A DNA stretch of 64,000 bases from G11 sp947167445 (GTDB lineage Bacteria; Bacillota; Clostridia; Lachnospirales; Lachnospiraceae). The stretch spans positions 1 through 64,000 of the forward strand of contig CAMVID010000017.1 of the NCBI GenBank assembly GCA_947167445.1. Reading direction: 5' to 3'. The notes under the pieces are model-generated. The model searched no databases and was not told the DNA's origin. It was given only the letters and a program-made list of their open reading frames with translations. A program made the position numbers and the translations under genes. Below are positions 15,487 through 23,659 of this stretch, one piece after another; within the stretch, counting starts at the first letter, position 1; every line of letters starts with the position of its first letter.

Positions 15487-16635
15487 ATGCGAAGATATGA
15501 ACTGATTGCACCCTGCCATTTTGGTATGGAAGCGGTACTGAAAAGAGAAATAATAGATCTGGGTTATGACATTTCTGAGATAAGCGATGGACGTGTCAGC
15601 TTCTTTGGAGACGAGGAAGCAGTGGCAAGGGCCAATGTTAATTTAAGGACGGCAGAAAGAATTCTTATTAAGGCCGGAAGCTTTCATGCAGAGACTTTTG
15701 ATGAGCTGTTTGAGGGAACAAAGGCAATAGCGTGGGAAGATTATATCCCGAAGGATGGAAAGTTCTGGGTTGCCAAGGCTGCAAGTGTTAAGAGCAAGCT
15801 CTTTTCTCCCTCAGACATTCAGTCCATTATGAAGAAAGCCATGGTTGAAAGGCTTAAAGGAATATATAAGATTGAATGGTTTAAGGAGGAAGGTGCATCT
15901 TTTCCCTTAAGAGTATTTATTATGAAAGACGAGGTTACTGTGGGTATAGATACCACCGGTGACTCCCTTCATAAGAGAGGATACAGACTTCTTAAGGCCA
16001 AAGCTCCCATTGCGGAGAATCTGGCCTGTGGACTTATAATGCTTACACCCTGGAATAGGGACAGAATTCTTGTGGATCCCTTCTGCGGAAGCGGAACCAT
16101 TCCCATTGAGGCAGCCATGATGGCGGCAAATATGGCTCCCGGAATGCACAGAAGCTTCCTTGGAATGAGCCAGAAAGAAATAATAACTCCTTCCCTTTGG
16201 AAAGATACTGTGGAGGAGGCTGAGGATATGGTGGATCTCAACGTGGCTCCTGATATTCAAGGGTATGATATTGACCCTGACATGGTTTCAATTGCCAGGG
16301 AGAATGCGAGAAAAGCCGGGGTTGAGGATCTTATTCACTTCCAGCAAAGAGATGTGGCCTCCCTTAGCCACTCAAAGAAATACGGTTTCATAATAACCAA
16401 CCCTCCCTACGGTGAAAGACTTGAGGAAAAGGAAACTGTGGGAGCTTTGTACAGAACTTTGGGAGAGCGCTATAAGGCCCTTGATTCCTGGAGTATGTTC
16501 TTAATTACTTCCTATGAGGAAGCAGAAAAAGCCATTGGCAAAAAGGCAGATAAGAACAGAAAGATTTACAACGGCATGATGAAGACGTATTATTATCAGT
16601 ATATGGGTCCTAAACCGCCCAAACGGGAGAAGTAA
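15487..16635 (+). CDS. THUMP-domain class I SAM-dependent RNA methyltransferase (RlmL-N/YpsC type)
   Basis: 382 residues. The N-terminal part (to about 160) contains a THUMP RNA-binding region. The C-terminal part is a Rossmann methyltransferase with DPFCGSGTIPIEAA as SAM-binding motif and NPPYGERL as the N-methylation catalytic motif. The family methylates guanine N2 in 23S rRNA (position 2445 in E. coli). A GAGAGG site precedes the ATG. The next gene begins 3 bases after the stop, so it heads an operon with the amidase-like protein, rdgB and the phosphodiesterase. Confidence 0.9.
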   Translation: MRRYELIAPCHFGMEAVLKREIIDLGYDISEISDGRVSFFGDEEAVARANVNLRTAERILIKAGSFHAETFDELFEGTKAIAWEDYIPKDGKFWVAKAASVKSKLFSPSDIQSIMKKAMVERLKGIYKIEWFKEEGASFPLRVFIMKDEVTVGIDTTGDSLHKRGYRLLKAKAPIAENLACGLIMLTPWNRDRILVDPFCGSGTIPIEAAMMAANMAPGMHRSFLGMSQKEIITPSLWKDTVEEAEDMVDLNVAPDIQGYDIDPDMVSIARENARKAGVEDLIHFQQRDVASLSHSKKYGFIITNPPYGERLEEKETVGALYRTLGERYKALDSWSMFLITSYEEAEKAIGKKADKNRKIYNGMMKTYYYQYMGPKPPKREK

Positions 16636-16638
16636 AAT

Positions 16639-17640
16639 ATGTCCAAATCCTTGGCAAAAAAGACCTTAATATGGAGTCTGATTCTGACTGTGACCCTTAT
16701 GGGTGCCATGGTCTTTTATGCTACCCGTAAAATGGTTGTTATTGCCAATTCTGCTTCTCAGTTTACGGAGGCAGATCAGGACGGTGAACCTTCAAACGTA
16801 ACGATTCTGACACTGTCAAACACGGATGGAGAGACTTCGGCTTTTACCTTAAAGGTTCCTGAGACTGTTAAGGCAGAGGACGTTATTATTGATAACAAAA
16901 TAGCGGACGGGGAAATCTGGATTTATGTGGACAGAACCGAAGCCCTTGATTATCCGGAGAAGTCAATAGAGGGAAATGTTTCGGGCATTATAACAGCTTA
17001 CCTTCAGGAGGTAAGAGGAGGCGTATGGTTTAAGCTTAGAATGAATGGCCTCTATGAATGCTTAAGCACTCTCGAGGACGGTGTGCTTTCCATAACCATC
17101 GGAAGGCCCAAGGATATGCATGACAAGGTGGTTGCCATTGATTGTGACAGCGATGTCATAAGCAGTGACATAGCTGCCAAACTCGAGGAAAAGCTTGAGA
17201 ATGCAGAGATAAGGGTCTACAACCTTACAAAGGCTTCAAAGGCCATTGATGCTTCCAAAAAGATGGATATAGCCAACGGCATAGATGCTGATTTTTACCT
17301 AAAGATTCAGACTGATACAGATCTTAACCCCGACTATTACGGAGTTGATTCCTATTATAATAAGGAATTTTATACGCCGGAACTTGACGGGGCCATATTG
17401 GCTGATACAATAGAAAGATGTCTGGTACTTAAGATTTTTACCACCGGACATGCACCCATCGGTGTGATTGAGGACTATACCGAACTGGATTGCGCTCAGA
17501 TTCCCGCCACTGTTATGACGGTGGGCTACACCAGCAACCCTCAGGAAAGCCTTCTTCTTAATAAGGAAAGCTATAGAGAGAGAATTGCTGAGGGCCTTTA
17601 CGAGGGAATCTTAGAAGTTTATAACCGAGAGGAACAGTAA
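16639..17640 (+). CDS. Amidase_3-like secreted protein lacking zinc ligands
   Basis: 333 residues with an N-terminal membrane anchor (about 8-30). The C-terminal 180 residues follow the N-acetylmuramoyl-L-alanine amidase (Amidase_3) fold pattern: VVAIDCDSD stands where VxxDPGHGG is usual, and TVGYTSNPQESLLL matches the family's ExGFxSNxxExxxL. The first zinc ligand His is absent, the glutamate before GY is threonine, and no His appears at the usual second position. It is therefore probably a non-catalytic wall-binding or regulatory relative. It sits between an RNA methyltransferase and rdgB in a tight operon, and its stop overlaps the rdgB start by one base. Confidence 0.65.
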   Translation: MSKSLAKKTLIWSLILTVTLMGAMVFYATRKMVVIANSASQFTEADQDGEPSNVTILTLSNTDGETSAFTLKVPETVKAEDVIIDNKIADGEIWIYVDRTEALDYPEKSIEGNVSGIITAYLQEVRGGVWFKLRMNGLYECLSTLEDGVLSITIGRPKDMHDKVVAIDCDSDVISSDIAAKLEEKLENAEIRVYNLTKASKAIDASKKMDIANGIDADFYLKIQTDTDLNPDYYGVDSYYNKEFYTPELDGAILADTIERCLVLKIFTTGHAPIGVIEDYTELDCAQIPATVMTVGYTSNPQESLLLNKESYRERIAEGLYEGILEVYNREEQ

Positions 17641-18251
17641 TGAGAATTATTTTTGCCACGGGTAACGCCCACAAAATGAGAGAGATTCGCGAGATACTGG
17701 GTGAAACCGACACAGAAGTTCTGTCCATGAAGGAAGCCGGAATCGAGGCGGATATAGTAGAGGACGGACAGACTTTTGCCGAGAATGCTCTTATTAAAGC
17801 AAAGGGAATTGCAGGGCTTGTGAATGATGGCGATACCATAGTTATGGCTGATGATTCGGGACTTGTAATCGATGCACTAAACGGAGAGCCCGGAGTTTAT
17901 TCCGCAAGATATATGGGAGAGGATACCTCCTACAGAATCAAGAATAAGAACCTGATAGACAGACTTGAGGGAGTACCTGAGGGAAAGAGAAGCGCCAGAT
18001 TCGTCTGCGCCATGGCTGCATGCTTTCCTGATGGAACAACAAAGGTTGTTGAAGGCAAGATTGAAGGCAGAATAGGATATGAGGAAAGGGGAGCCAACGG
18101 CTTCGGATACGACCCCATTTTCTATCTTCCTGACAGGGATGTATCCACGGCAGAGCTTTCTCCCGAGGATAAGAATGCCATAAGCCACAGAGGAAATGCA
18201 CTAAGATTAATGAAACAGGAAGTCGAAGCATGGAAAGCAGAACGAAAGTAA
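17640..18251 (+). CDS. rdgB: XTP/dITP diphosphatase (RdgB/HAM1)
   Basis: 203 residues, normal family length. It hydrolyses non-canonical XTP, ITP and dITP to monophosphates and so keeps deaminated purines out of nucleic acids. Motifs: FATGNAHKMREI at the N-terminus, ADDSGL in the active site, GFGYDPIF, and SHRGNAL near the end. The TAATG overlap with the preceding gene and the 22-base overlap with the next suggest translational coupling. Confidence 0.96.
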   Translation: MRIIFATGNAHKMREIREILGETDTEVLSMKEAGIEADIVEDGQTFAENALIKAKGIAGLVNDGDTIVMADDSGLVIDALNGEPGVYSARYMGEDTSYRIKNKNLIDRLEGVPEGKRSARFVCAMAACFPDGTTKVVEGKIEGRIGYEERGANGFGYDPIFYLPDRDVSTAELSPEDKNAISHRGNALRLMKQEVEAWKAERK

Positions 18252-18721
18252 TCATTATAAGTGATACTCATAGACAGAATGATAACTTTTTCAAGGTTCT
18301 GGAGGCGGAGAAGGACTTCGATATGATTATCCACTGCGGCGACGTGGAGGGGAGCGAGCTGACCTTCACAAGGGCCGTGAACTGCAGAGTAGAGATGGTA
18401 ATGGGCAACAACGATTTCTTTTCTGCACTTCCCAGAGAAAGAGAGTTCTACATAGGAAGCAAAAAGGTTCTGGTTACCCATGGCCATGATTATTATGTTT
18501 CAATGGGCAATGGAATCATAAAGGCGGAAGCAAGGGCAAGGGGCATTGATATACTTATGTATGGCCATACCCACAAGCCTTTGGTGGAGAATGAGGGCGG
18601 CCTCATAACCATTAATCCCGGAAGCCTTACCTACCCCAGACAGGAGGGCAGAAGGCCCAGTTATGCTGCTCTTTATGTGTACTCTGACGGGGAAGCAATT
18701 GCCGAGATAAAATACCTTTAG
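18230..18721 (+). CDS. YfcE/MJ0936-family metallophosphoesterase
   Basis: 163 residues. The calcineurin-like metal motifs are all present: SDTH near the N-terminus, HCGDVEG, GNND, THGHDY and YGHTHKP. Family members are Mn-dependent phosphodiesterases of unclear natural substrate, usually encoded after rdgB in Firmicutes, as here. The ATG overlaps the end of rdgB by 22 bases, with AGGAAG as the ribosome binding site inside rdgB. Last gene of the operon. Confidence 0.9.
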   Translation: MESRTKVIIISDTHRQNDNFFKVLEAEKDFDMIIHCGDVEGSELTFTRAVNCRVEMVMGNNDFFSALPREREFYIGSKKVLVTHGHDYYVSMGNGIIKAEARARGIDILMYGHTHKPLVENEGGLITINPGSLTYPRQEGRRPSYAALYVYSDGEAIAEIKYL

Positions 18722-18725
18722 AATG

Positions 18726-18754
18726 TTGACAGTGATATTTCGCTGATATATAAT
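18726..18754 (+). promoter_or_regulatory. Consensus promoter of tRNA-Pro
   Basis: TTGACA (18726-18731), 17 bases, TATAAT (18749-18754): a perfect sigma-A consensus that begins 5 bases after the upstream stop codon. The tRNA starts 21 bases after the -10 box. Confidence 0.85.
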
Positions 18755-18774
18755 TTTCATTGCGATTTTCGTCA

Positions 18775-18849
18775 CGGGGTGTGGCTCAGCTTGGCTAGAG
18801 CGCCTGGTTTGGGACCAGGAGGTCGCAGGTTCGAATCCTGTCACCCCGA
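18775..18849 (+). tRNA. tRNA-Pro (UGG)
   Basis: Acceptor CGGGGTG (18775-18781) pairs with CACCCCG (18842-18848), discriminator A18849. The anticodon loop TTTGGGA between CCTGG and CCAGG gives TGG. Its last nine bases overlap the 3' end of the convergent histidine kinase gene. No clear terminator was found between them. Confidence 0.95.
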
Positions 18850-20001
18850 TTTCAGTATCAATTCGCTTTTGAAGTATTCTCCCGGTACTGAGGAGAATTT
18901 AACGGAATACTTGTATTTCTTGGCTACCTGCTTTACGACCCTGATTCCCAGGCCGTGCTCCGGAAGGTAGTCACTTTTTATTTCGGCGTTGAGAGATTTG
19001 ATTTTTACCTCATCTGCTCCTTCTCCGTTGTCCAGAATGGTAAGCTTTGCCTTTCCTCCGGGGGCTTTCTCCAGAGTCACATCGATCTCGCAGCCCTTTT
19101 CGTTATGAAGAATGGAGTTGTTAATCAGATTGTCGATCATCCTTCGAATCAGGGCGCTGTCGGCGTTAATTCTAAAGTTTTCAAGACTTTCATCAATCTC
19201 CGGATTAAAGGTGTAATCTTCCTCGTAGGTGTTTATGTAATCACAAAGAATTTCTCTTAAAAGAGGCGCCAGAGCAATGGATTCCTTATTCCATTTGCCG
19301 GTTCCGGAATCAAGTTTATTTTCGGTGTTAAGATTCCCAATCAGATCCCTGATTCTGAAACACTGCTTCTCGGCGGCGCTTCCTTTTTCCACAGATCCCA
19401 TAACAATGCTCAAAGGTGTTCTTATATCGTGGGAGACTCCCGCAATCCATTCGGTCCTTGATTTCTCCCTGGCCTTAAGCCAATGCCTTGTAATGAGGAT
19501 TGGAAGAAGAATCAGCAGGACAATGTCAATAAGGATTATAAAGGGCAGGGCACTGACAAGCCCCGTCAGGGTGGTCATGCTGAAGTCAAAACGGTATTTC
19601 CAGGTGGAGTTCTTGGGAAGCCCAAGAATCAATAATCCTTCATCTCTTATCTGGGTGTAAACCGGGTAGTCCATCAGATACCATCGGCTAAAGGAGGCCA
19701 CATCCTTTAGTTCATAGGAGGATGGCAACTCGGAAGGACAATTATAGGACCAGACCACTTTTCCTTCATTATTAAGAATCATTGCGAAGGAGGAGTGCTC
19801 GTCGAGCTTGGATGCCACCTCGGGGTTTATGGAATAGGTGCCATTCTCATAGATGACTCCGCCTGATATATTCTCCGCGCTAAGGGCATCTTTGGTTCCC
19901 CATGGTTTCAGAACTATAAACCCAAGGACCAATATATTTGCCATGACCAATGCCACGAGAACAAGAAGCATTGATAAAATATAGCCCGATATTTTTTTCA
20001 T
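18841..20001 (-). CDS. Two-component sensor histidine kinase
   Basis: 386 residues from the ATG at 20001, which has GAGGA 8 bases upstream; a GTG at 20016 overlaps the regulator's stop codon and is less likely. Two membrane helices (about 8-30 and 150-175) flank an extracellular sensor of about 120 residues. HisKA has VSHDIRTPLSIV; HATPase has NLINNSILHN, DNGEGA and HGLGIRVV. Its stop codon lies inside tRNA-Pro on the other strand. It forms a pair with the OmpR-type regulator and stands divergent from a three-gene ABC exporter, the layout of peptide-antibiotic sensing and detoxification modules. Confidence 0.9.
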   Translation of the reverse strand: MKKISGYILSMLLVLVALVMANILVLGFIVLKPWGTKDALSAENISGGVIYENGTYSINPEVASKLDEHSSFAMILNNEGKVVWSYNCPSELPSSYELKDVASFSRWYLMDYPVYTQIRDEGLLILGLPKNSTWKYRFDFSMTTLTGLVSALPFIILIDIVLLILLPILITRHWLKAREKSRTEWIAGVSHDIRTPLSIVMGSVEKGSAAEKQCFRIRDLIGNLNTENKLDSGTGKWNKESIALAPLLREILCDYINTYEEDYTFNPEIDESLENFRINADSALIRRMIDNLINNSILHNEKGCEIDVTLEKAPGGKAKLTILDNGEGADEVKIKSLNAEIKSDYLPEHGLGIRVVKQVAKKYKYSVKFSSVPGEYFKSELILKSG

Positions 20002-20012
20002 TAAAGATATCC

Positions 20013-20705
20013 TCACATGTTTAATCTGTAACCAAGCCCTCTGACGGTCTGTAAGTGAGCGGGCTTTGAGGGGTCTTCCTCAATTTTCTCTCTGAGCCTT
20101 CTTACGTGAACAATCAGAGAGTTTTCAAGGCCATAGCTTCCGTCGGGCCATAAAGTGTCCATCAGTATGTTCAGGGAAACGATTTTGCCCCGGTTGTCAT
20201 ATAGCTTTGAAAAAAGCAGAAACTCCTTCGCAGTCAGCTCCACGTCACCATCTGGCCTGTTTACGATTCCTGAAGAAAGATCCACCCTGACGCTTCCAAG
20301 CTCCACCACCTTATTCTCTGTAAGATGGTAGGTGCGGCGAAGAACCGCCTTGATTCTTAGAAGCAGTTCCTCCGGTGTGTAGGGCTTCGTAACGTAATCG
20401 TCCGCTCCAAGCCCCAGGCCTTTTAATCTGCTGGACTCTTCATCTCTTGCTGAAAGAAAGATTACAGGGATGTTTAATCCCCTTTTCTGCCATGATTCAT
20501 AAAGGGAGAGACCGTCGATTTCAGGCATCATAATGTCCAAAACCACCAGATCAATTTGTTCCTTATCTATAATCTGTTCTGCCTCGTAGCCCCCGGAGGC
20601 GGTTTCTACTTTGGTAAAACCGTTATCTCTCAGAAGCTTCTCATTAAGGTCCAGTATTTTCTTTTCATCATCCACAAGAAGAATTCTGCATTCGGAAAGT
20701 ACCAT
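20013..20705 (-). CDS. OmpR/PhoB-family response regulator
   Basis: 230 residues. Receiver: ILLVDDEKK, acceptor D in LVVLDIMMPEIDG, lysine in YVTKPY. The C-terminal winged helix ends with HVRRLREKIEEDP and VRGLGYRLN, typical of the OmpR class. The start at 20705 is preferred because GAGG lies 8 bases upstream; an upstream in-frame ATG at 20762 adds 19 poorly conserved residues. A minus-strand TATAAT lies at 20735-20730. It should control the divergent ABC exporter, and two CGTAAG words 22 bp apart in the shared intergenic region are a candidate site. Confidence 0.92.
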   Translation of the reverse strand: MVLSECRILLVDDEKKILDLNEKLLRDNGFTKVETASGGYEAEQIIDKEQIDLVVLDIMMPEIDGLSLYESWQKRGLNIPVIFLSARDEESSRLKGLGLGADDYVTKPYTPEELLLRIKAVLRRTYHLTENKVVELGSVRVDLSSGIVNRPDGDVELTAKEFLLFSKLYDNRGKIVSLNILMDTLWPDGSYGLENSLIVHVRRLREKIEEDPSKPAHLQTVRGLGYRLNM

Positions 20706-20783
20706 TTCTTTTACCTCGTTTCCTAATTTATTATACATTCTTTTCTTACAGGCAAAAAGCAAAAAGGCGTTTTGTAATGTAAT

Positions 20784-20811
20784 CGTAAGGTAGACGTCAT
20801 GTTCGCGTAAG
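20784..20811 (+). promoter_or_regulatory. Candidate operator: two CGTAAG direct repeats 22 bp apart
   Basis: CGTAAG occurs at 20784-20789 and 20806-20811 between the divergent response-regulator and ABC transporter genes. Spacing of two helical turns in the same orientation fits tandem binding by an OmpR-type regulator. This is positional inference only. Confidence 0.4.
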
Positions 20812-20856
20812 AATTGACCTTTAATCTAAGCTTATCAACAGATTGGAGGACACAAA

Positions 20857-21624
20857 ATGAAAGAATATGTTATAGAGACCAATAACCTGACCAAGAGATA
20901 CAAGAACTTTGTGTCGGTTAACAACTTAAGCATTCATATTAAAAGAGGAAGCATTTACGGATTTCTGGGACCGAACGGCGCCGGTAAATCCACAACAATG
21001 AAAATGCTCCTTGGAATGTCCAAACCTACAGGCGGAGATTTTATGATTGACGGAAAGCGAATGCCGGAGGAGAGAATAGCAATCCTTAAGGAGATTGGCT
21101 CTTTTATAGAGTCCCCTTCATACTATCCGAATCTCACGGGCAGAGAGAATCTTGAAATCATAAGAAAAATCCTCGGACTTAAGAAGAGTGATGTGGATGA
21201 GGCACTGGAAATTGTTGGCTTAACGGAGTTTGGGGACAGGCTGGTGAAGAAATACTCCCTTGGAATGAAACAGCGTTTGGGCCTGGCCGGTGCTCTGATT
21301 GGGAAGCCGCCGATTTTGATACTGGATGAACCCACAAACGGCCTTGACCCCGCGGGAATTCACGAAATCAGAAACCTCATTAAGAGACTGCCACAGATGT
21401 TTAACTGCACAATTATGATTTCTTCCCATATGTTATCGGAAATCGAGCTGGTGGCAGATGATATCGGAATACTGAATCACGGGAACCTTCTATTTGAAGG
21501 AAGTTTGGATGACCTGAGACTTGAAGCCGGGAAACGTGGCTATGGTGATCAGAACCTGGAAGAAATGTTCCTTTCCATGATAGATGAGGACAATGCGTTT
21601 AGAAAACAGAGGGCAGTAATATGA
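20857..21624 (+). CDS. ABC transporter ATP-binding protein, BcrA/lantibiotic-immunity type
   Basis: 255 residues. Walker A GPNGAGKST, signature YSLGMKQRLGLAGALIG, Walker B ILILDEPTNGLDP, followed by the H-loop in ISSHMLSE. The sequence resembles ATPases of peptide-antibiotic self-protection exporters such as BcrA, NisF and SpaF. A strong GGAGG precedes the ATG. It overlaps the first permease by 4 bases. The neighbouring two-component system suggests induction by a cell-wall-active peptide; the substrate is not known. Confidence 0.9.
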   Translation: MKEYVIETNNLTKRYKNFVSVNNLSIHIKRGSIYGFLGPNGAGKSTTMKMLLGMSKPTGGDFMIDGKRMPEERIAILKEIGSFIESPSYYPNLTGRENLEIIRKILGLKKSDVDEALEIVGLTEFGDRLVKKYSLGMKQRLGLAGALIGKPPILILDEPTNGLDPAGIHEIRNLIKRLPQMFNCTIMISSHMLSEIELVADDIGILNHGNLLFEGSLDDLRLEAGKRGYGDQNLEEMFLSMIDEDNAFRKQRAVI

Positions 21625-22343
21625 TCTCTTTGGAATTAAAGAAAGAAAAAAGAACGGGCCTTACGGCGGTTTTACTGATTTCAGGAATACTGGGTGCGGC
21701 ATATGTGCTTGTAAATTTTGCCATTAGGGGTGATTCGCTCTTAAGTATGCCTGCAAACCCCATGGATATACTTTTGACGCAGCTATACGGAATTGTGATG
21801 GTCATTAATATGTTTGCCATAGTGGTGGCCACGAGCATAGCTTACAACATGGAATACGCCGGAGCCGCTGTGAAAAAAATGTATGTGCTTCCCATAAGCA
21901 TGAAAAAGATTTATTCTTCCAAGTTTTTGATTATACTGACAGCCTTTCTGTTTTCCGTGGCCTTTGAGGGCCTGGCACTGGCGTGGATTGGTATAAACAG
22001 GCTTGGCCCGGGTGCCTTTAGGGCAGATGTATTTTTGCTTTTCATGCTTTATACATATATTACGTCCTTACCGGTGGCAAGCTTTATGCTTTTTATATCC
22101 TCACTGTCTGAAAACATCTGGGTGACGATAGGAATAGGCGTAGGAGGATTCTTAAGCGGCATGGCCCTGGTAAATATGAGTGACAGCGTTTTGATGATGC
22201 TCCACCCTTTCATTATCATGTTTAAGCCTGCGGTGGCTATGAGTGCCGAAATAAATGGGACTGTTATGAGCGTAGCAATAATTGAGACTGTTATGTTTTT
22301 CATAGCCGGAATAATTGGCTCGTCAAAGAAAAAAGCGGAATAA
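21621..22343 (+). CDS. ABC-2 type permease (lantibiotic-immunity-like, first subunit)
   Basis: 240 residues with six predicted membrane helices. The layout, a short N-terminal SLELKKEKR segment followed by six helices, is that of the MutE/EpiE/NisE-like permeases encoded with BcrA-type ATPases. It overlaps the ATPase gene by 4 bases and is followed by a second permease after 12 bases. No export motif identifies the substrate. Confidence 0.8.
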   Translation: MISLELKKEKRTGLTAVLLISGILGAAYVLVNFAIRGDSLLSMPANPMDILLTQLYGIVMVINMFAIVVATSIAYNMEYAGAAVKKMYVLPISMKKIYSSKFLIILTAFLFSVAFEGLALAWIGINRLGPGAFRADVFLLFMLYTYITSLPVASFMLFISSLSENIWVTIGIGVGGFLSGMALVNMSDSVLMMLHPFIIMFKPAVAMSAEINGTVMSVAIIETVMFFIAGIIGSSKKKAE

Positions 22344-22355
22344 GGAGAGAAGAGG

Positions 22356-23105
22356 ATGTTATCTATAGAATTTGCAAAAATCAAGAGGTCGTGGATTTTT
22401 CCATTAATATTTATAGCCCCGGTTCTGGTTATTGCGTCGGGCGTTGCAAGTTTAAGCAGCTATCTCACGCCTGAGTATACCAACGCCTGGGCGGCAATGT
22501 TTATTCAGAGTGCATTGGTTTACGCCTACTACCTGTTACCTTTGAGCATGGTAGTGGTGTGCGTGATGATTGCAGGAAGGGAAACCCAGAATAACGGTAT
22601 GTTAAAAATGCTGGCTCTCCCTGTAAGCAGAGCGGGGATGTCTCTGGCAAAGTTTGGTGTTGTATTGACCTTCCTTGCTATGGAGATAGCTGTGTTTTTC
22701 CTGGTATTTCTTATAGCCGGTATGGTGGCGATGCAGAGTAAGAGCGTTGAGGAAGCTCTTCCAATCGGGTATTTGCTTGGCAATTGCGTGAAGCTGTTTT
22801 TTACAATGCTTCCGGCAACGGCATGTATGTGGGCCATAACCGTTCTTTTCGAGAAGAAGATTCTTTCTATAGGATTGAATCTGTTCCTGGTTATTCCGGG
22901 ACTTTTGGCAGCAAACACAGCCGCCTGGGTTATATATCCTTATTGTTACAGCGGCTATCTGGTTTCCTGCTCCCTCCATGCCTTTTCATCCGGAGGAAAC
23001 ACAACCTCCTTTGAGCTGTTTCCCTTTCTGCCCTGTGCTGTAACGGTGTTTGCTCTAGCCTTATTGGTGGCGGTGTGGAGATTCGGAAAAAAAGAGATGG
23101 CATAA
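22356..23105 (+). CDS. ABC-2 type permease (lantibiotic-immunity-like, second subunit)
   Basis: 249 residues with six predicted helices, starting MLSIEFAKIKRSW. It has the same layout as the preceding permease and would form a heteromeric channel with it and the ATPase. AAGGAGAGAAGAGG precedes the ATG. The operon ends here; the next element is a tRNA promoter 15 bases later, with no clear terminator between. Confidence 0.82.
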   Translation: MLSIEFAKIKRSWIFPLIFIAPVLVIASGVASLSSYLTPEYTNAWAAMFIQSALVYAYYLLPLSMVVVCVMIAGRETQNNGMLKMLALPVSRAGMSLAKFGVVLTFLAMEIAVFFLVFLIAGMVAMQSKSVEEALPIGYLLGNCVKLFFTMLPATACMWAITVLFEKKILSIGLNLFLVIPGLLAANTAAWVIYPYCYSGYLVSCSLHAFSSGGNTTSFELFPFLPCAVTVFALALLVAVWRFGKKEMA

Positions 23106-23119
23106 GCTGAAAAAAGCGC

Positions 23120-23148
23120 TTGACATAGGCTGATTATTCTTTTATAAT
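23120..23148 (+). promoter_or_regulatory. Consensus promoter of the four-tRNA cluster
   Basis: TTGACA (23120-23125), 17 bases, TATAAT (23143-23148), a perfect consensus. The first tRNA starts 51 bases after the -10 box. Confidence 0.85.
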
Positions 23149-23198
23149 CGTTTAAGTCGAGCGCTTGGCATAAGCGTTCGCAAGCAACCAATTGCTAT

Positions 23199-23272
<74 letters not shown>

Positions 23273-23293
23273 TTTGAAGACTTCGGTCTTTAT

Positions 23294-23367
23294 GGTGGAT
23301 ATAGCTCAGTTGGTAGAGCGCCAGATTGTGGTTCTGGATGTCAAGGGTTCGAGCCCCTCTATCCACC
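23294..23367 (+). tRNA. tRNA-His (GUG)
   Basis: The encoded extra G(-1) at 23294 is opposite C23367. Acceptor GTGGATA pairs with TATCCAC. The anticodon loop TTGTGGT between CCAGA and TCTGG gives GTG. Confidence 0.95.
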
Positions 23368-23393
23368 CTATTCTGATTGTGTCTGTGCATTTT

Positions 23394-23465
23394 AGGGCTA
23401 TCGCCAAGCGGTAAGGCACAGCACTTTGACTGCTGCATTCGCTGGTTCGAATCCAGCTAGCCCTG
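23394..23465 (+). tRNA. tRNA-Gln (UUG)
   Basis: Acceptor AGGGCTA (23394-23400) pairs with TAGCCCT (23458-23464), discriminator G23465. The anticodon loop CTTTGAC between CAGCA and TGCTG gives TTG. The D arm TCGCCAAGCGGTAAGGCA is typical of bacterial tRNA-Gln. Confidence 0.95.
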
Positions 23466-23482
23466 CTAGAAACATAATATTT

Positions 23483-23555
23483 GGGTGTGTAGCTCAGTTG
23501 GTAGAGCACTTGACTTTTAATCAAGTTGTCCCGGGTTCGAACCCCGGCACGCTCA
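23483..23555 (+). tRNA. tRNA-Lys (UUU)
   Basis: Acceptor GGGTGTG (23483-23489) pairs with CACGCTC (23548-23554) with two G-U pairs; discriminator A23555. The anticodon loop CTTTTAA between CTTGA and TCAAG gives TTT. Last gene of the cluster. Confidence 0.95.
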
Positions 23556-23557
23556 CG

Positions 23558-23590
23558 AATCGTCGTAGTATCTGCGACGATTATTTTTTT
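23558..23590 (+). terminator. Terminator of the Arg-His-Gln-Lys tRNA cluster
   Basis: The 11-bp stem AATCGTCGTAG/CTGCGACGATT (one G-U pair) has a 3-base loop and is followed by ATTTTTTT. It begins 3 bases after tRNA-Lys. Confidence 0.9.
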
Positions 23591-23659
23591 CTTGTTGACT
23601 TTAGCGTGATAACATGATAAAGTTCTACCGTAACATTAATTCAATCACAGGAGACTATT

